Source: Eublepharis macularius (Eukaryota > Chordata > Lepidosauria > Squamata > Eublepharidae). From it: a stretch of 64,000 nucleotides of DNA. The translations under genes were made by a program, and so were the position numbers. Within the stretch, counting starts at the first letter, position 1, and each line of letters begins with the position of its first letter. Below the pieces are notes generated by a model. That model was not told where the DNA came from. It did not search any database and worked only from the letters and a program-made list of their open reading frames with translations. The DNA is taken from positions 7,897,001 through 7,961,000 of the forward strand of contig NC_072795.1 in NCBI RefSeq assembly GCF_028583425.1. The letters are read 5' to 3'. Positions 21,060-35,000 of this stretch are shown here, piece by piece.

Positions 21060-22380
21060 ACTTTTATCCAAGATGAGGTAATCTTTTCCCAATAAAACTC
21101 TATGCACATCTGAGCAGCTTTAAGGAAATCCAAAACAGCCTTCACATCTGTTTCCCCCATGTTTCCCTCCAAATCTCAAAGCAATGCTCTAGAATCCAAA
21201 AGTAAATTAGAGCCCATTGTGTCATTAAACATTTCCGATATTCTTTCCCCAAATCTTGTCGCTATGAGGCATTCAAGAATATGTATTTTAAAAAATTGGA
21301 TTCAAGTTTTTGTAGCAATATAAATATATTTTTTAATTTGTTTTAGTTCCATCTTCCTCTGATAGCAAAGTTGATCAAAAGTCTTACATTCCTTGGATAC
21401 ATGTTATATATCATACATTTCATTTCATCTCTACAAGTTCCATCATAATTATATTATTTTCCACTAAGCAATTATCACTATAAGTCTGCTTTCTTTCATT
21501 CTAATACTTCTTTACTCTCCTCATTCATTTGATTGTGTTTTGCTGACATATAGTTGTGTCTCTATTTTATACTTCCGTTTAACCTATCTATAAAACAGGG
21601 TCCATTTTTGTTTCCCATCATGTCTGTTTTTTTCTTTTATTAATTCTGTCAGTGTGTCCATTTCTGCCGTCTCTAAGATTCTCTCTATCAATTCTTCTTT
21701 TGTTGGTATATCTGTGTTTTTCCAGTATCTGGCATATACTATTCTTGGTGCTGTTATTTATATGGATTATCAAATATCTTATTTTCCCTATTAAACTCCT
21801 CCGGTATTATGTTTAGTAGGAGCAGTTCTGGTTTAAAGGGTATATTTGTTTCTAGCACCTCTTGCAACAATTCATGTATCCCTTTCAATATTTCTTCATT
21901 TTTTTACATAGCCACCATATATAGAAAAAGGTGCCCATTTTCTCTTTAAAAAGAGTCCAGTAGCACCTTTAAGCCTAACCAACTTTATTGTAGCATAAGC
22001 TTTCGAGGATCACAGTTCTCGAATCACTGTGATTCTCGAAAGCTTATGCTACAATAAAGTTGGTTAGGCTTAAAGGTGCTACTGGACTCTTTTTGATTTT
22101 GCTACTACAGACTAACACGGCTAATTCCTCTGCATCCATTTCCTCTTACACTTCCAGCACTTATTGGGTACTTTGCTTTGCTAATTTTTCTGGTGTCACA
22201 TACCACCTATAAAACATTTTATATAGGTTTTCTTTAAAGGTGGTTGATTTTGTTATTTTGATGTTTGCTGCCCATGTCTGTAGCCACTGGCCCAGATCTA
22301 TGCCGTGCCCCAGATTTTGTTCCCACTTTGCCGTATGGACTTTGCAGCACCAACAAATACCCAGCATCAGATTATTTAGG
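21060..22380 (-). mobile_element. L1 LINE 3' portion, degraded
   Basis: The minus strand gives the C-terminal L1 ORF2 signature. A frame at 22161-22406 reads NLYKMFYRWYVTPEKLAK, and after the nested insertion more text of the type found beyond the L1 reverse transcriptase (Trp/Lys-rich) follows. Many stops are present. It is split by a PLE family-2 insertion at 21947-22134. Confidence 0.7.
21947..22134. mobile_element. PLE family-2 palindrome inside L1
   Basis: GAGTCCAGTAGCACCTTTAA at left and its complement TTAAAGGTGCTACTGGACTC at right. The centre has GCTTTCGAGGATCACAG / CTGTGATTCTCGAAAGC. The flanks CCATTTTCTCTT and CCATTTCCTCTT are a likely 12-bp target duplication with one mismatch. Confidence 0.75.
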
Positions 22381-22497
22381 GCCAAGCTACAAGTGACGAA
22401 TGACACTTGAACAGCAAGTGTATTTCTCCCTGTTCACTTGCCCTCCACTCAATCCACTTGCTGTTCAAGTGTCATTCGTCACTTGTAGCTTGGCCCA
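22381..22497. mobile_element. Short palindromic MITE related to MITE-1
   Basis: GGGCCAAGCTACAAGTGACG ... CGTCACTTGTAGCTTGGCCC with an inner ACACTTGAACAGCAAGTG palindrome; about 116 bp. The outer 18 bases match MITE-1, but the interior is different, so it is a separate subfamily. Confidence 0.7.
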
Positions 22498-22722
22498 GAG
22501 ACAGCTAAGTCCGGTGGTAAGCAACACGGGATTGAGTCCCCTTCTCCAGACGTATCCGACCACATTTCATCACCATCCCAAAACATAGTGTGGGACATGT
22601 GCTATGCTTACAAGGTAAGCCCACCTTGGAAGCAAGCAAGCAAAAGTCCGGACATCCCTCCAAGGGATGGGGGTGGTTAACTGCCTTTCAGGGTCCAGGG
22701 CCGTCCCACTGAGAATTCTCAT

Positions 22723-22905
22723 TGCAAGGTGGGAGTGGTTTGGCTCCAGGAACAGGGTCGCCTATTAATAAGGAAGAAAAAGGAGAGGAGAGGGAGAGAG
22801 ACAGAGCACTTAACGGAGGGATGACCAAAAGGACCGGCGCTCTTCAAATAACTTAGAAGTGGGAGATTTTCCAAAAGAGAGGGAACCTGGGAGCAGGAGA
22901 AAGGC
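22723..22905 (+). promoter_or_regulatory. Putative proximal promoter/5' UTR of the P450 gene
   Basis: Purine-rich segment (GAAAAAGGAGAGGAGAGGGAG) directly before the start codon, free of recognised repeats. A weak TATTAATAAG lies about 140 bp before the ATG and could act as a TATA-like element. There is no direct evidence of a start site. Confidence 0.25.
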
Positions 22906-23088
22906 ATGTGTGAGGGGACACTGTGGCTACCCGAATTGTTCCTCCTGTTTGTCATCTCCCTCCAAATCTTTCACTTTCTGAAACTGCAATGGACAAGACG
23001 GCAGCTTCCCCCGGGACCGAGTCCTCTCCCCGTGATTGGCAACCTGTGGCTCCTTGGCTTTCAGCTTCAAGGACAGGAACTCATGAAG
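22906..23088 (+). CDS. P450 exon 1 (residues 1-61)
   Basis: The ATG has a purine at -3. It encodes the signal-anchor helix ([16 protein letters not shown]), basic RR and the proline-rich hinge [12 protein letters not shown]. It ends ...LMK at AAG|gtaacg, phase 0, and is 183 bp long, the usual place for the first CYP2 intron. Confidence 0.93.
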
Positions 23089-26000
23089 GTAACGATTCCT
23101 GCTTGAGGATGGGGTGGAGGGCAGGGACTCTATATCCGGTGGAAAGAGGGAGCCCTAGCTCTTGAAAACTCCTACCCTGGAAATCTAGTTGATCTCTAAG
23201 GTGCTATTGGATCTGAATCTTGCTCTTCTACTAGACCAACAGGGCTACCCACCTAAAACTATCTTCATGGTGGTGTAGTTTGCCCTGGGGCTGGCAAGAC
23301 GCTCCCTTTGATCCCCGCTCAACTCTGTAGCTCACTGGGTGACCTTGAGCCATTCACTCTTGCTCAACCAAGCCTACCTCAAAGGTTGTTGTGAGGCTTC
23401 AGTGGAAGGGCGAATTACGGCAGTTGCTTGAACTCCTTGGAGGAAAGGCAGAATAAAAAAGGGTGGGTGGATGGATGGATGGATGGATGGATGGATGGAT
23501 GGATGGATGGATGGATGGATGGATTTCTTCAGATAGCAAGCAGTCAATGAATCAGTTTGGTGTACTGGTTAAGAGTGGTAGGACTCTAATCTGGAGAGCC
23601 AGGTTTGATTCCCCACTCCTCGGCTTGAAGCCAGCTGAGTTATCTTGGGTCAGTCACAGCTCTTCCAGATGTCTCTCAGCCCCACCCACCTTACAGGAGG
23701 TTGTCATGAGAATAATAATAACACACTTTGTAAACTGCTCTGAGTGGGCATTAAGTTGTCCTGCAGGGCAGTATATAAATCAGTTGTTGTTAACCTATGG
23801 ACTTCAGGGCAGATGCAGCCAACAAACAGAATTGCCATCCACATAGTCTGCAGGAGATCTCCAGGAATTAGAATGGATCTCCAGACCACAGAGATCAGTT
23901 CCCCTGAAGAAAAGGGCTGCTTTGGAGGGTGGGCCCTCTGGCATTAAACCACACTGAGGCCCCTCCTCTCCCCAAACCCTGTTCTCTCCAGGCTTTGCCC
24001 CCCAAATCTCCAGGAATGTCCTAACCCAGATCTGGCAACCCTACCCGCAAAGAGATTCTGTCCAGGCCCCTCTTCCCCTTCCAGCAGTCTTTACCTTTCT
24101 TTCCTCACCTTCTTCTTTCTCTTTTATCTCTCCTGGATGAGGAGGCTAATATCCTAGGCAGCTGCCTCCCTCTTCCTTTTGCACACCCTCCCCTCCCTGC
24201 TCTCTGAGTGAAAAGGGGAGGGCAGGATTCTTTGACAGAGAGGGAGCTGCACTGACGTGCCTGGCAAGGGGTTCCAGGTGCCTCTGCACGTGGCTTTGTC
24301 TGCAACATCTCCTTCTCCAGAGCCTTTGGATCGTGAAAGGGGGTGTGGTGTCTCTACTGGAACTGAAGGGATGAGGAGGAAAGGCAAGGCCTGGGGAAGT
24401 CTCTTTGGGATTCCATGCATTCCAGGCCCCTGGTGCATACTGGGAAATGTAGCTCTGGCAGCCAATGGCAAACTTCCTGGGCACTGTAATTCCCAGAATG
24501 CACCAAGTGCGATGGACACTGTGCATTCCAAGCACAGGAGGATGGGAGATGCTACTTAAATGTCTCATTGTCTTGGCTTCCTCCTGGAAGTCTCCCAGAA
24601 TTACAGCTGAACTCCAGCTGACAGAGATCAGTTCCTGTGGAGAAAACGGCTGCTTTCGGGGGTGGGCTGTATGACATTATATCCTGTTGAGGTTCCTCCC
24701 CTCCCCAAACTCTGCTCTCCCCAGGCTCTGCCCCCAAATCTCCAGGCGTTTCCCAGATTGGGTTGGCAACCCAGCATTTGCTGCTACCAGATGCTCAAGA
24801 GGTCTTTCCTAGCCCTGTGAGCTAACAGGCCTAGGAGCAGGCTACAATAGTTCTTAACTCAGAGCTAAGCTACAAGTGACGCCTGACACAGGTTGGACGC
24901 TTGTCAGCTTCCCTCAAGTTTTGATGGGAAATGTAGGCATCCTGGTCTTGCAGCTGTAATGGAGAGTTAAGCTGTAAAACCAGGACGCCTACATTTCCCA
25001 TCAAAACTTGAGGGAAGCTGACAAGTGTCCAACCTGTGTCAGGCGTCACTTGTAGCTTGGCTCTCAGTCACGGAAAGGCAGTTTGGGGAGAGGCACTTTG
25101 GAGCAGAGAAGCACTGCAAGAGCAGGGAAAGGGTTCAAAGCTCCCACCGTTTCCTTGGTCCAACTCACCCCCTCTCAAAACCGCTTTTTCTTGAAGGAAG
25201 TGGGGGTGTTGTGAAAGACCGCTCCCCGAGACCCTTGGGAGCAGCTGCTACAGCTCAAAGAAGACCATCCTAGGCTTGCCAACTCTAACTTGGGAAATTC
25301 CTGGAGATTTGGGGGGCGATGCCTGTGGAAGAGGAAATTTGGGGCAGGATTTCGCCTAGAATCTATGGCATACCATAGATTTTGCACTCGGAAGCAGCCG
25401 TTTTCTCCAGGGGTCCTCATCTCTATAATTCTGGGGAAATGTCAGGCACCTCCTGGAGGGAACAAGAGGTCACAGAAACATAAAAAATAAAATCATGAAC
25501 ACTAACTAAATATAAATCAAATTGCTTTTTTATATATTACAATAAAGGTTGTAATCACATACCTTTTGCACTTTTAGTAGTGGAGAGTGCCCTCAAGTCA
25601 GACTTGAATTACGGCGACCCCTAGTGGGGTTTTCATGGCAAGAAACTAACAGAGGTAGTTTGCCATGGTCTGTCTGTTCAACCCTGGTCTTCGTTGGAGG
25701 TCTCCCATCTAACTAACCAAGGCTGACCCTGCTTAGCTTCTGAGATCTGACGAGATCAGGCTCACCTGGGATATCCAGGTCAAAGCAAATATTCACTTAA
25801 TAATCTATAAAAAGGCAACTTGATTTATATTTAGTTGTTCACGGCTTTATTTTTGTATTTCTGTGACCCACCTGGAGGTTGGCAACGCCAGACAATACCA
25901 AAATAGCAGAGCCCAGTAGCACCTTTAAGATTAACCAGTTTTTTTGTAGCATAAGCTTTCAAGAACCACAGCTCTTTTCTGATGAATCGGGGGGAGTAAA

Positions 26001-29000
26001 AGAGAACTGTGATTCTCAAAAGACAAAGAGAACTGTGATTCTCAAAAGCTGACGATGCATCTGACAAAGAGAGCTGTGTTTCTCAAAAGCTTATGCTACA
26101 ATAAAGTTGGTTAGTCTTAAAGGTGCTACTGGACTCTGCTATTTTGCTACTGTAGACTAACACAGCTAACTCCTCTGGATCTAGACAATACTGACCTTGA
26201 TAGACCGCCTGGCTCAGTAGACGGCCACTTTATGAATTCTTTCATACATGCACATGTAAAAATAACCCTTAAGACAAACGTATTTCTATCATGCTTTCTG
26301 TTCAAAGTGCTTTTCATCTATGCTCCCTGCAAGGTAGATATATCAATAGTAGCATCCTTGTGTTGTAAATAGCAATGCTGAGGAATAGCTGACCCACGTA
26401 TGGGTTGCAGTATGTTATCTGTCTGCTTCCCTCCTCCTGTACGTTGATGGGCAGGACCCTGGAATCGACCCCATCTTGGGACAGTTAATATCTGTTTAAT
26501 TGTTGATTTTATGATCTGAACTGTATTGCATTGTTTATATTGTACTGTATTTTTATAAACGTTGTACCTCGCCCTGGGCCCACTTGCGGAAAGGGCGGGT
26601 TAGAAACGTAATTTGTGAGCCTTTCTCTGTTTCTCCCCTCCCCTCCCCACACACACACCCCTTGAAGAGAAAAATACCATCCCAGATCTCTGACGGCTTT
26701 TCTTCCGCTGTGCTCTAATTGTTTCCTAATTGACAATTCTCGACTTCCTAGCTCGCAAGCACCTATGGAAACATTTTCACGGTGTGGATGGGAACGAACC
26801 CCATGGTTGTGCTCAGTGGCTACAAGGCAGTCACTGAGGGCATTATTTCTGAAGAGCTTTCCGGAAGGCCGCTGACGCCATTCTTCAGGGTCATGATGGG
26901 TGACAAAGGTAAAAACGAATTTTCTCCTTGCTTTTAAAAAAATTGTGCACAAATTGATCTGCTCCCTTTTCATTCTGGCACGGCCCTGCTTCCTTTAACA
27001 TGTCCAGGAGAAGAAGCGGGGGGGGGGGTAGGCCCTTTCATTGCTCTGGAAGGCCAGTGAGGGACAGAGGCAACCTTAGCGGAGCCAAGTTGCCCCCAGA
27101 GGGCTAGCAAGACCACACCGCCTACTTTCTTCATCCTGCTGCTGTTATGTTTAGGGTAGTTCTCTTGTCTTTTTCACTCCCCCTTGATTATCCTGAAAAT
27201 GGAGGAAAGAGGTTGTTCGACCACACCTGAAACTAGGGATTCCATTCCCCTAATGGGGTCAAGGGAGGTCCCCCACTCCCAGCCTCTGCCCCTGGCCACC
27301 TCTCACCTGGTCGATGGTGGGGGAACCATAAATTGATCTCAACAAGTCTTTTTAAATTCAGAGTGCAAGAAGTGCAAACATTACACGCAACAAGATTAAT
27401 TACAATCAATTACCATTCATACAATTCATCCCATTTCACAATTTCACAGACTCGTATGTTCCATCAGCTCCGTCTGGAGAAATAAACACAATATTTACGT
27501 CCCTGAAAACAATGACCAACTCCTCCCGAGTCATCAGCTGTGATTGCTGTAAACATGAGAACTAAAGTGCAAAAAGTGCTGTGCAAAAAGCAAAAAGCAA
27601 GGCTACTGTCCATAATGTATATAATCCTCCGAACGATGTTCCTGCCCTACGGATCATCGGCGGCTTCCGTTTCGCACGTAGTACTCTCGCGCCATGCTTC
27701 CTCAAGGGCAGAGTCAAACTAGTCCAGGTTACAATCAATGACGCCAATGCGTTACTCCGTTCCAGCTTCACCAATTCATTAAGGTCAACGTTGTAATTGT
27801 AATTGATTGTAATTAATCTCGTTGCATGTAATGTTTGCACTTTGAATTTAAAAAGACTTGTTGAGATCAATTTATGGTTTAATTTGTCGTAGGGAATCCT
27901 TGCTAGCAATTAGTTATATATATTCCCTATATTTTGGACTTTGTTCTAGTCGATGTTGGGGGAAGGCAAGGGAACAGGCCTGGGAGCCCCACAGTGTGCC
28001 CCCGCAGGCTCTAGAGCACTTTCTCATTGTACTGGGTGGGAATGATGCCATACCTGCATAACATGGGTTGCATGCAGGGCTGATTTGATAAAAATCAGCC
28101 CCCAGTCTAGCATTTGGGGGTAGTTGTATCATTCCGGGCCTGACAAGTGCTCCAGAGGGCACAACAGTCCTCCTGAAAGCCCCCTCCCTCTACCTGAAGC
28201 TACTTTTCTGACTTCATGATATACAAATCATCTCATCAGTCTATGAAAAGGCAAAGACAAATCCACTGTAATGCCACCACTTTTACTCAAAAGCAAAAAT
28301 CTGCGTTCCCCTTCCTGCCGCAGGTGTCTTCCTTACCAACGGCCACACTTGGAAACAGCAGAGGCGCTTTGCCTTTACAGCGCTCAGGAACCTGGCGACG
28401 AACATCCAGCACCGAATTCAAGAGGAAGCCCGCCATCTCGTGGAGGTGTTGGCAAGCCAGCACGGTAGACTCCCCATCAAACCACTGTAATGCAGACATG
28501 CTCTGCTATGGGGGCCGCTTCTGGAAAGCTGTGGAGTCGTGCCCTTTGCTCCATAATCCTGGACAAGGAGCCAGAACTGCCCCCTCTGCCCCATGCCCTC
28601 CTCTTCCACTGCACCTCCCTTTTGGGAAACGGGGATTGCTTGTTTGCTCTGGCATCAGCTAATCTCCCTGATGAGGTCAAGGCAACGGCTGGTGGACCCA
28701 AAAACAAATTTTGGCTTCTGTGCCTCAAGGAGACGGTTCAGGGGTTGATGACACCACCCGTTGAACCTGGCAAGAGGCTGTCCCTTCCCTTCCTCAGAAT
28801 TCCACACGAGGAGATGGACTTCCAATGCTGGGCTTCCTCGTGAGAGGAAGAAGTGACCCAAGCTTTAGAATGCTCTCAAATCAGCCATGGAGGTCAGATG
28901 TGATGAGTTCTTCAACTGGAGCATGGAATGTTAAAACTGAGCCACCAGCAAGACTGGCTGAGCAGCCAGGGCCATTCAGTTTGCGGTGACGGCAACAGAC

Positions 29001-32000
29001 AAGCCGTTGCCCTTCATTGCTCATCAATTTTGCCAGGGTCCTAGCTCAGGAGCCTTTTCTGGGCAGCTCCACGGAGCTGCTCAGCTCAGAGCTGTGCAAG
29101 AACAGGTGATGGGTGGGCCTACAGCCACTATCTTCATTGCTGCTGTTGGGGTCTGAGCCAAGAGATACCGGTGGAGCAGCAAATCAGGGGCTGTTCAACT
29201 CAGACCTGACTGGTGCTGGCAGGGGACAGGCGATGGCTGAGACATCGCTGACGCTGATATCTAGGGTTACCATTTGCCCCACTTCTGATGGCAAATCCCC
29301 TGCTGGTGCTCAGTCCACACACCAGTGCTCAGTGGGGCAGCTGAGGAGGGGAGGGGAGGGGAAGAATGATGCCGCAACATCGTTTCAGCTCAAAAAAACT
29401 GGAAGTGACATCACCCTGCCGTGTGACACTCTAGGAATCATCCTAATCTCAATGGTAAAAACCATGAGGATAGTTTTAGAATGGGTCTGCTGGATTTGAG
29501 TCCAGTGGCACCTTAGAGACCAACAAGATTTTCAGGGTATAAGCTTTCAAGAATCAAAGCTCCCTTCTTCATACTTGTTTCTGAACAATCATAGAATCAT
29601 AGGGTTGGAAGGGATCTCCAGGGACATCTAGTCCAACCCCCTGCACAATGCAGGAGATTTACAACTACTCCCCCCCCCACACACACACACACCCAGTGAC
29701 CCCGTACTCCATGCCCAGAAGATGACAAAACACTTCCAGAATCTCCAGCCCAACTGGCCTGGGGAAAATTGCTTCCTGACCCCAAAGTGGCGATCAGCCC
29801 TACCCTGGACATGTAAGAAGGGGCCACAAGAACTAAGCACTGATGTAACCCTTCCTGCCCTCCCTCTCATGAACTGCCCAGGTTCACAGAATCAGCATTG
29901 CTGTCAGATGGCCATCTAACCTCTGCTTAAAAACCTCCAAAGAAAGAGAGCCCATCGCCTCCCAAGGAAGTCTATTCCACTGAGGGATCGCTCTAACTGT
30001 CCAGAAGTTCTTCCTAGAAGGGGGCTCTGACTCTTGAAAACTTTCACCCTGAAAATCTTGTTGGTCTCTAAGATGCCATGGAACTCAAATCCTGCCATGG
30101 TAAAAACCGGAAATCGGGGGGATTCCTAGAGCATCACACAACGCTTTTGTTTTTTCAGCTGAAAATGGTATCGCAGAGTCACACAAAGCCTCCACACCCC
30201 AATCCCTCCATCAGCTTCCAGCCAAGGGCTGGCCGTGCTTCTTAAATCCAAGGCGACCAGCCCTGCAGTGCTGTCAATAACTTGGGGGCTTGACTTAGCT
30301 TGTTCCTGCCCACCAGTGGCCCTTCAGGGTCCACCGGGAACTCTCCAAATATGTTAAAGGGCCGTTCTGCAAATATGCAAACAGTTCCTAAGTTTTAAAA
30401 GTGCCAAGTGGAGAGGTTCAGATTTTACACCACTTGGAATGACTAAAATCCCCTTTCTGCTTTCCTTGGTTCCTTTCCCTCCCTCATTGTTTGCAAACTT
30501 CTCTCTCTTTGACTGATTAATCCCGGGGTCAGGATTGGTCCCTTTCTCTTGTATTCACAGGGTCAGCCTTTGAGCCCAAGCCCCATATGATCCATGCCGT
30601 TGCCAATGTCATCTGCGCGACTGTGTTTGGTTACCGCTTTCCCACAGAGGACGAGTCTTTCAACAAGATGATAAAAGCCATCTATTTAATTATCTTGGTC
30701 CCGTTCACTGCAACCGGCAGAGTGAGCATTTTAGCACTGAGCCTTTGGGATTATTATCGGCAGAATTGTTTCTCTTGTCTCTGTTTATGTCTCATCCTCC
30801 CCCTCCCAAGGGTGGTTCAGCAACACATCCAGGGCCGGCGCCTTCATTGAGGCAACCCCGGCAATCGCCTCCAGTGCTGAGGGGCCAGAGGGGGTGCTGG
30901 GGCCAGGGGCGGAGGCGCTCACCGTGGAGTTGGTGGCAGCAGCATGCAGGCGGCTGACCAGGAGGGATGGGAAGTTGCCTGTGCGCCACCCCAGCCACCT
31001 GCCATGCCTGGCTCGCAGCTACTGCAGCCTCTCAGCTCTCCCGTGCTGCTGCCACCGCTGCCAACATGCGCCCCCGGCCGGGAGCTGCAGTCACGGGCCA
31101 GGCACAGCAGGCATCTAGTACGGTGCGTGGAGCAACAGAGCAGGAGGGCTAGGAGGATGCACGCCCGCCTCCCCAGCCACCCGCCGTGCCTGGCTGGGCC
31201 AGCAGCCTCTCAGCCCTCCTGCCCAGCCGCCTTCCACCCCGCAGTCCAGGTGTGTGTGCTCTGCATGCACATGCACGAGGGGGCAGGAGCAGTCCTGAAG
31301 CTGCCCCCCCCATGCCTCAGGCGCCAGAAACCCTGGCACTGGCCCTGAACACACCTACTAAAATTGGAATGCTACAGAGATGATCTGCATGGCCAATGCA
31401 CGTGGTTCTCCCCTCGTCCATTTTATCTTCACAACAACCTTGTAAGGAAAGTTTGGCTGTGAGGAAGTGACTGGAGGATTATCAATTAAGCTACACAACA
31501 GTGGGAATTTGAATTCAGGCCTCTCCAGCACTAGTCTAACAACACCACTATTCACTCAACCGCTCACGAGCCACACGTAGCTCTTTCACAGGCCACCTGC
31601 AGTACTTCATCTAATTTCTGGTTCTGGGGGGATTGCTCCAGGCCTCTGACAGTGTGCCCGGAAGAAAGGTTGCCAAGTCCCCTTATTGTCCCAGAGGGAG
31701 GGAGGACCCAGCGCTTACCTTTTCAGCGCTTGGGGATTCTCCTTGTACACGCACTTTGCATCGGCACGATGATGTCACTTCCGGGAAGTGATGTCATCAC
31801 GTAGGGCAGGGGTGCACGCGTGCAGTTCACTGCAGGCTGATTTGGGCCCCAAACGGGCCTGATTTGGCTCATTTGGGGCCCAAATCGACCTGCTGCAAAG
31901 CATAGGAGTGTGCCCAGAAGACCCGCTCTCCCACCTTTCCCCCCGCTGGCCAGGTAAGTAGTTGGGAGGGGCAAAAGTTGGGAGTGGGGGATCCCGAGGA

Positions 32001-35000
32001 ATGGGAACTCTATAAGCAAGTATGGCTGCATTGAAAAAGACATGGAACTTGTGATGGGATAGTTTTAAAGCCACAGAGTAAAACCATGTCTGTAGGCCAA
32101 GACAAATGTAGTGACCTCTCTAGCGGGCAAGCCATTCAAGAAAATGTCAGCCACTTCCAATGGTAGGTCCTGGCAGAAGCGCCACCATGGTGTACTGGTC
32201 AGAGCAGGGCTATGCACTCTGTAGCTCAGGGAGAGCTACATTCGCAACCTCGATTGACCCAAAGAGCCACATGGGGTGGTGTGCAGGGCATACCTAGGTC
32301 TAGGCACATTGGTGTTATCTTGAAGCATAATATGATTTGGCCCTATATTCATCCTACGGCTAGGTTGACTTTTCCATAACAGACCCATCCTGAATTGCTA
32401 AATGTTACGGTTTTTATTCAATTGACTTTAATATTTTTTGGTTTGCATTTCAACTTTTGTTAACCGCTTCACTCTTTAAAGAAATGGGATGTAAAATATT
32501 AAACGTATGGATACATTTTAAATAGGGAGGGGTGTTTGTTTTTTTTTGCAAACACAGCCTCTGCAGTTGCTTCAGAGAACAGCATGAGGACTGGGGTGGT
32601 TAACTCTTTCCCTCCCTGCTGTTTTCTTGCTGAAAGATGGCAAACCGCCTGCTTTCGCTACCTTGAAGTGGGTGAAGAACGATTCCAAATCACTCCAGTG
32701 AATGCCTCAGCCCCAAGGACAGTTGCTCACCTCCTTGATCTCTCTTTGCCCACAGCTCTATGATGCTTTCCCGAGGATTATGCACCGTCTGCCAGGACGC
32801 CACCAGCAGGTCTTGAAATACAATGACTTCTTGCATAAGGAGGTGAAAAAGCGGATCCAAAGCCACAAGGAAAAATGGAACGAAGGGGAAGAACCACAGA
32901 ACCTTGTTGACTTCTACTTAGGTCACATGGAAAAGGTAAGAAAGGGCAAGTTGCCTTCAGCCAACTCCTGCATAGCTTCAAGAGCATCAGGATATTCAAT
33001 GTGTAGTGTTGTATAAGGGCTAGAGTGTCGAACTAGGATCTGGAAGAACCAGGTATGAATTTCTAGTCTGACCTGGAAGCTTGCTGGCCAGTCACTTACT
33101 CTCATCCTACCTCATAGGGGTGTTGTGAGGAAAAAATGGAGAGAATTATGTAATAATAATAGCAACACCAACAGTGTGCTAATTTACAGACCTTCTGGAC
33201 AGATTAGCACCCACTCGGAGCCGTAAACAAAGTCAGTGTTATTATTCTCCCCACAATACAGCTGGGGCTGAGAGGAGTGGCTGACCCAAGGCCACCTGCA
33301 GAGCTCATGGCAGTAGCGGGATTTGAACCAGCAGAGGGCTGATTCACAGCCCAACCACATAACCATTATGCTACAACAGCTCTCTGTAAGCCACCTTCTG
33401 TCCCAGTTGGGAAGAAAAGTGGGGTAAGAGAAGTAAATAAAATAAATAAAGATCCAAAGTGCCCTGGATGCACTTGCTGGAAAACTCCAGATTTATTCCT
33501 CCAGATGCATCTCTAGAAGATTACCTGACTTTCCAAAATGGCTTCTCAGGGGATCGTGATGGACTGCAGAGGAAAGAAGGGCCATGGAATGTTCACGGAA
33601 ACTCAACTTATGGCTTCCCTTTGCCCCAAGTGCCAGCCAAATGCCCCCAAGAAGCTTATATGGTGGAATGTTTCCAACTGAAATCAAAAAAGCATTCTCA
33701 AATGCCAGATAGCTTCCCTCAACCCCTAAATCTTATAAAGACACACAGGCAAGATGTTGGTAGCATGATGTAGTCCCCACTGCAGTGCAGGGATCAGCTA
33801 CAGCCTGTTATGCTGCCTATAGACTGCAATCATAGACTATAGATTATAGACTGAGCCCGCTGATGCGGGGAAGGCAGAATATAAATGTAATAAATTAAAT
33901 TAAATTAAATCAAATTCTCAGACCTTGTTGAGTATATGCTAAGCAGATGAGCTGATGGGTTGCCAGCTTCCAGGTGGTAGCTGGAGAGCTCCCAGAATTA
34001 CAACTGATCTCCAGCCAATGACAACATTTTCTCCCCTGGAAAAAATGGCTGCTTTGGAGGGTGAGCTGTATGGCATTATACTCTGCCGAGTCCCTCCCCT
34101 CCCTAAACCCCACCCTCTCCAAGCTCCAGCCCCAAAATCTCCAGGAATTTTCCAACCTGGATTTGGCAACCCAAAGGCAGGCAGAAGAGGGGCAACCATG
34201 TGATTCAAGGCCCTCTGGATCCATATTGATTGACTGACTGACTGACTGACTGACTGACTGATATCCTGCTTTGCTCTCCAAATGCAGACACAAAGCAATT
34301 TACCTCCTCCTCCTCCATTTATCCTCACAACAACCCTGTAAGGTTGGTTAAACTGAGAGAGTATATGGCCCAGAGACATCCAGCATAGTTCTACGCCTGT
34401 ATGGGGATTTGAACCTGGGCCCCCAATTCCTAGTCTAACACCCTAACCACTACACCAAGCTGGGTCTCAGTTCTCCAGGATTTACACCCCGTTAATTCTT
34501 TTTTGGTCTAGGGTTATGCTAGAAGGGAACCTTCTTAGTGGGTCAGAGTAGATGCCCTCAGAAGGTCCCTGAGTGGTGCAGCTGTTCCAGGGAATCCTTT
34601 GTCTAAGGGACTTGCCCCCACACAGAAAGGCACCCTCTACCCCTTCCTTCTGTTATTTGATTCAGGACTCCATGTATTTTAAAGCTCGGATACAAAAGAG
34701 ACATCAATGAAAGCAGCTCCCATTTGCTGACCCAGACTGGATATAGTTACAGAAACTGTGCCGGAGGAAAAGCTTTCCCATTCCCAAGCAACCTCACGCG
34801 CCTTGTGAAAGCCTGCTTCTGGTTTTCAGTACTGCAGCAGCAGAACCGAATGCTGTGAAACAGCAAAGTAATTTTTACCGTAGTGCGTGATGGCCAGAAG
34901 GAGCACCTTTTGTAAATGAGAACATCGGCGTGGAACCATTCTGGGTTCTGTTTTTGGAATATGGCAAAGAGTTGGAACCCAGGAGTTCGCCAAAGCCTCT

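Noticed and set aside
22381-22497. Possible CRISPR-like or structured RNA palindrome
   Set aside because: It is a single dispersed palindrome related to MITE-1, and CRISPR arrays do not occur in vertebrate DNA.
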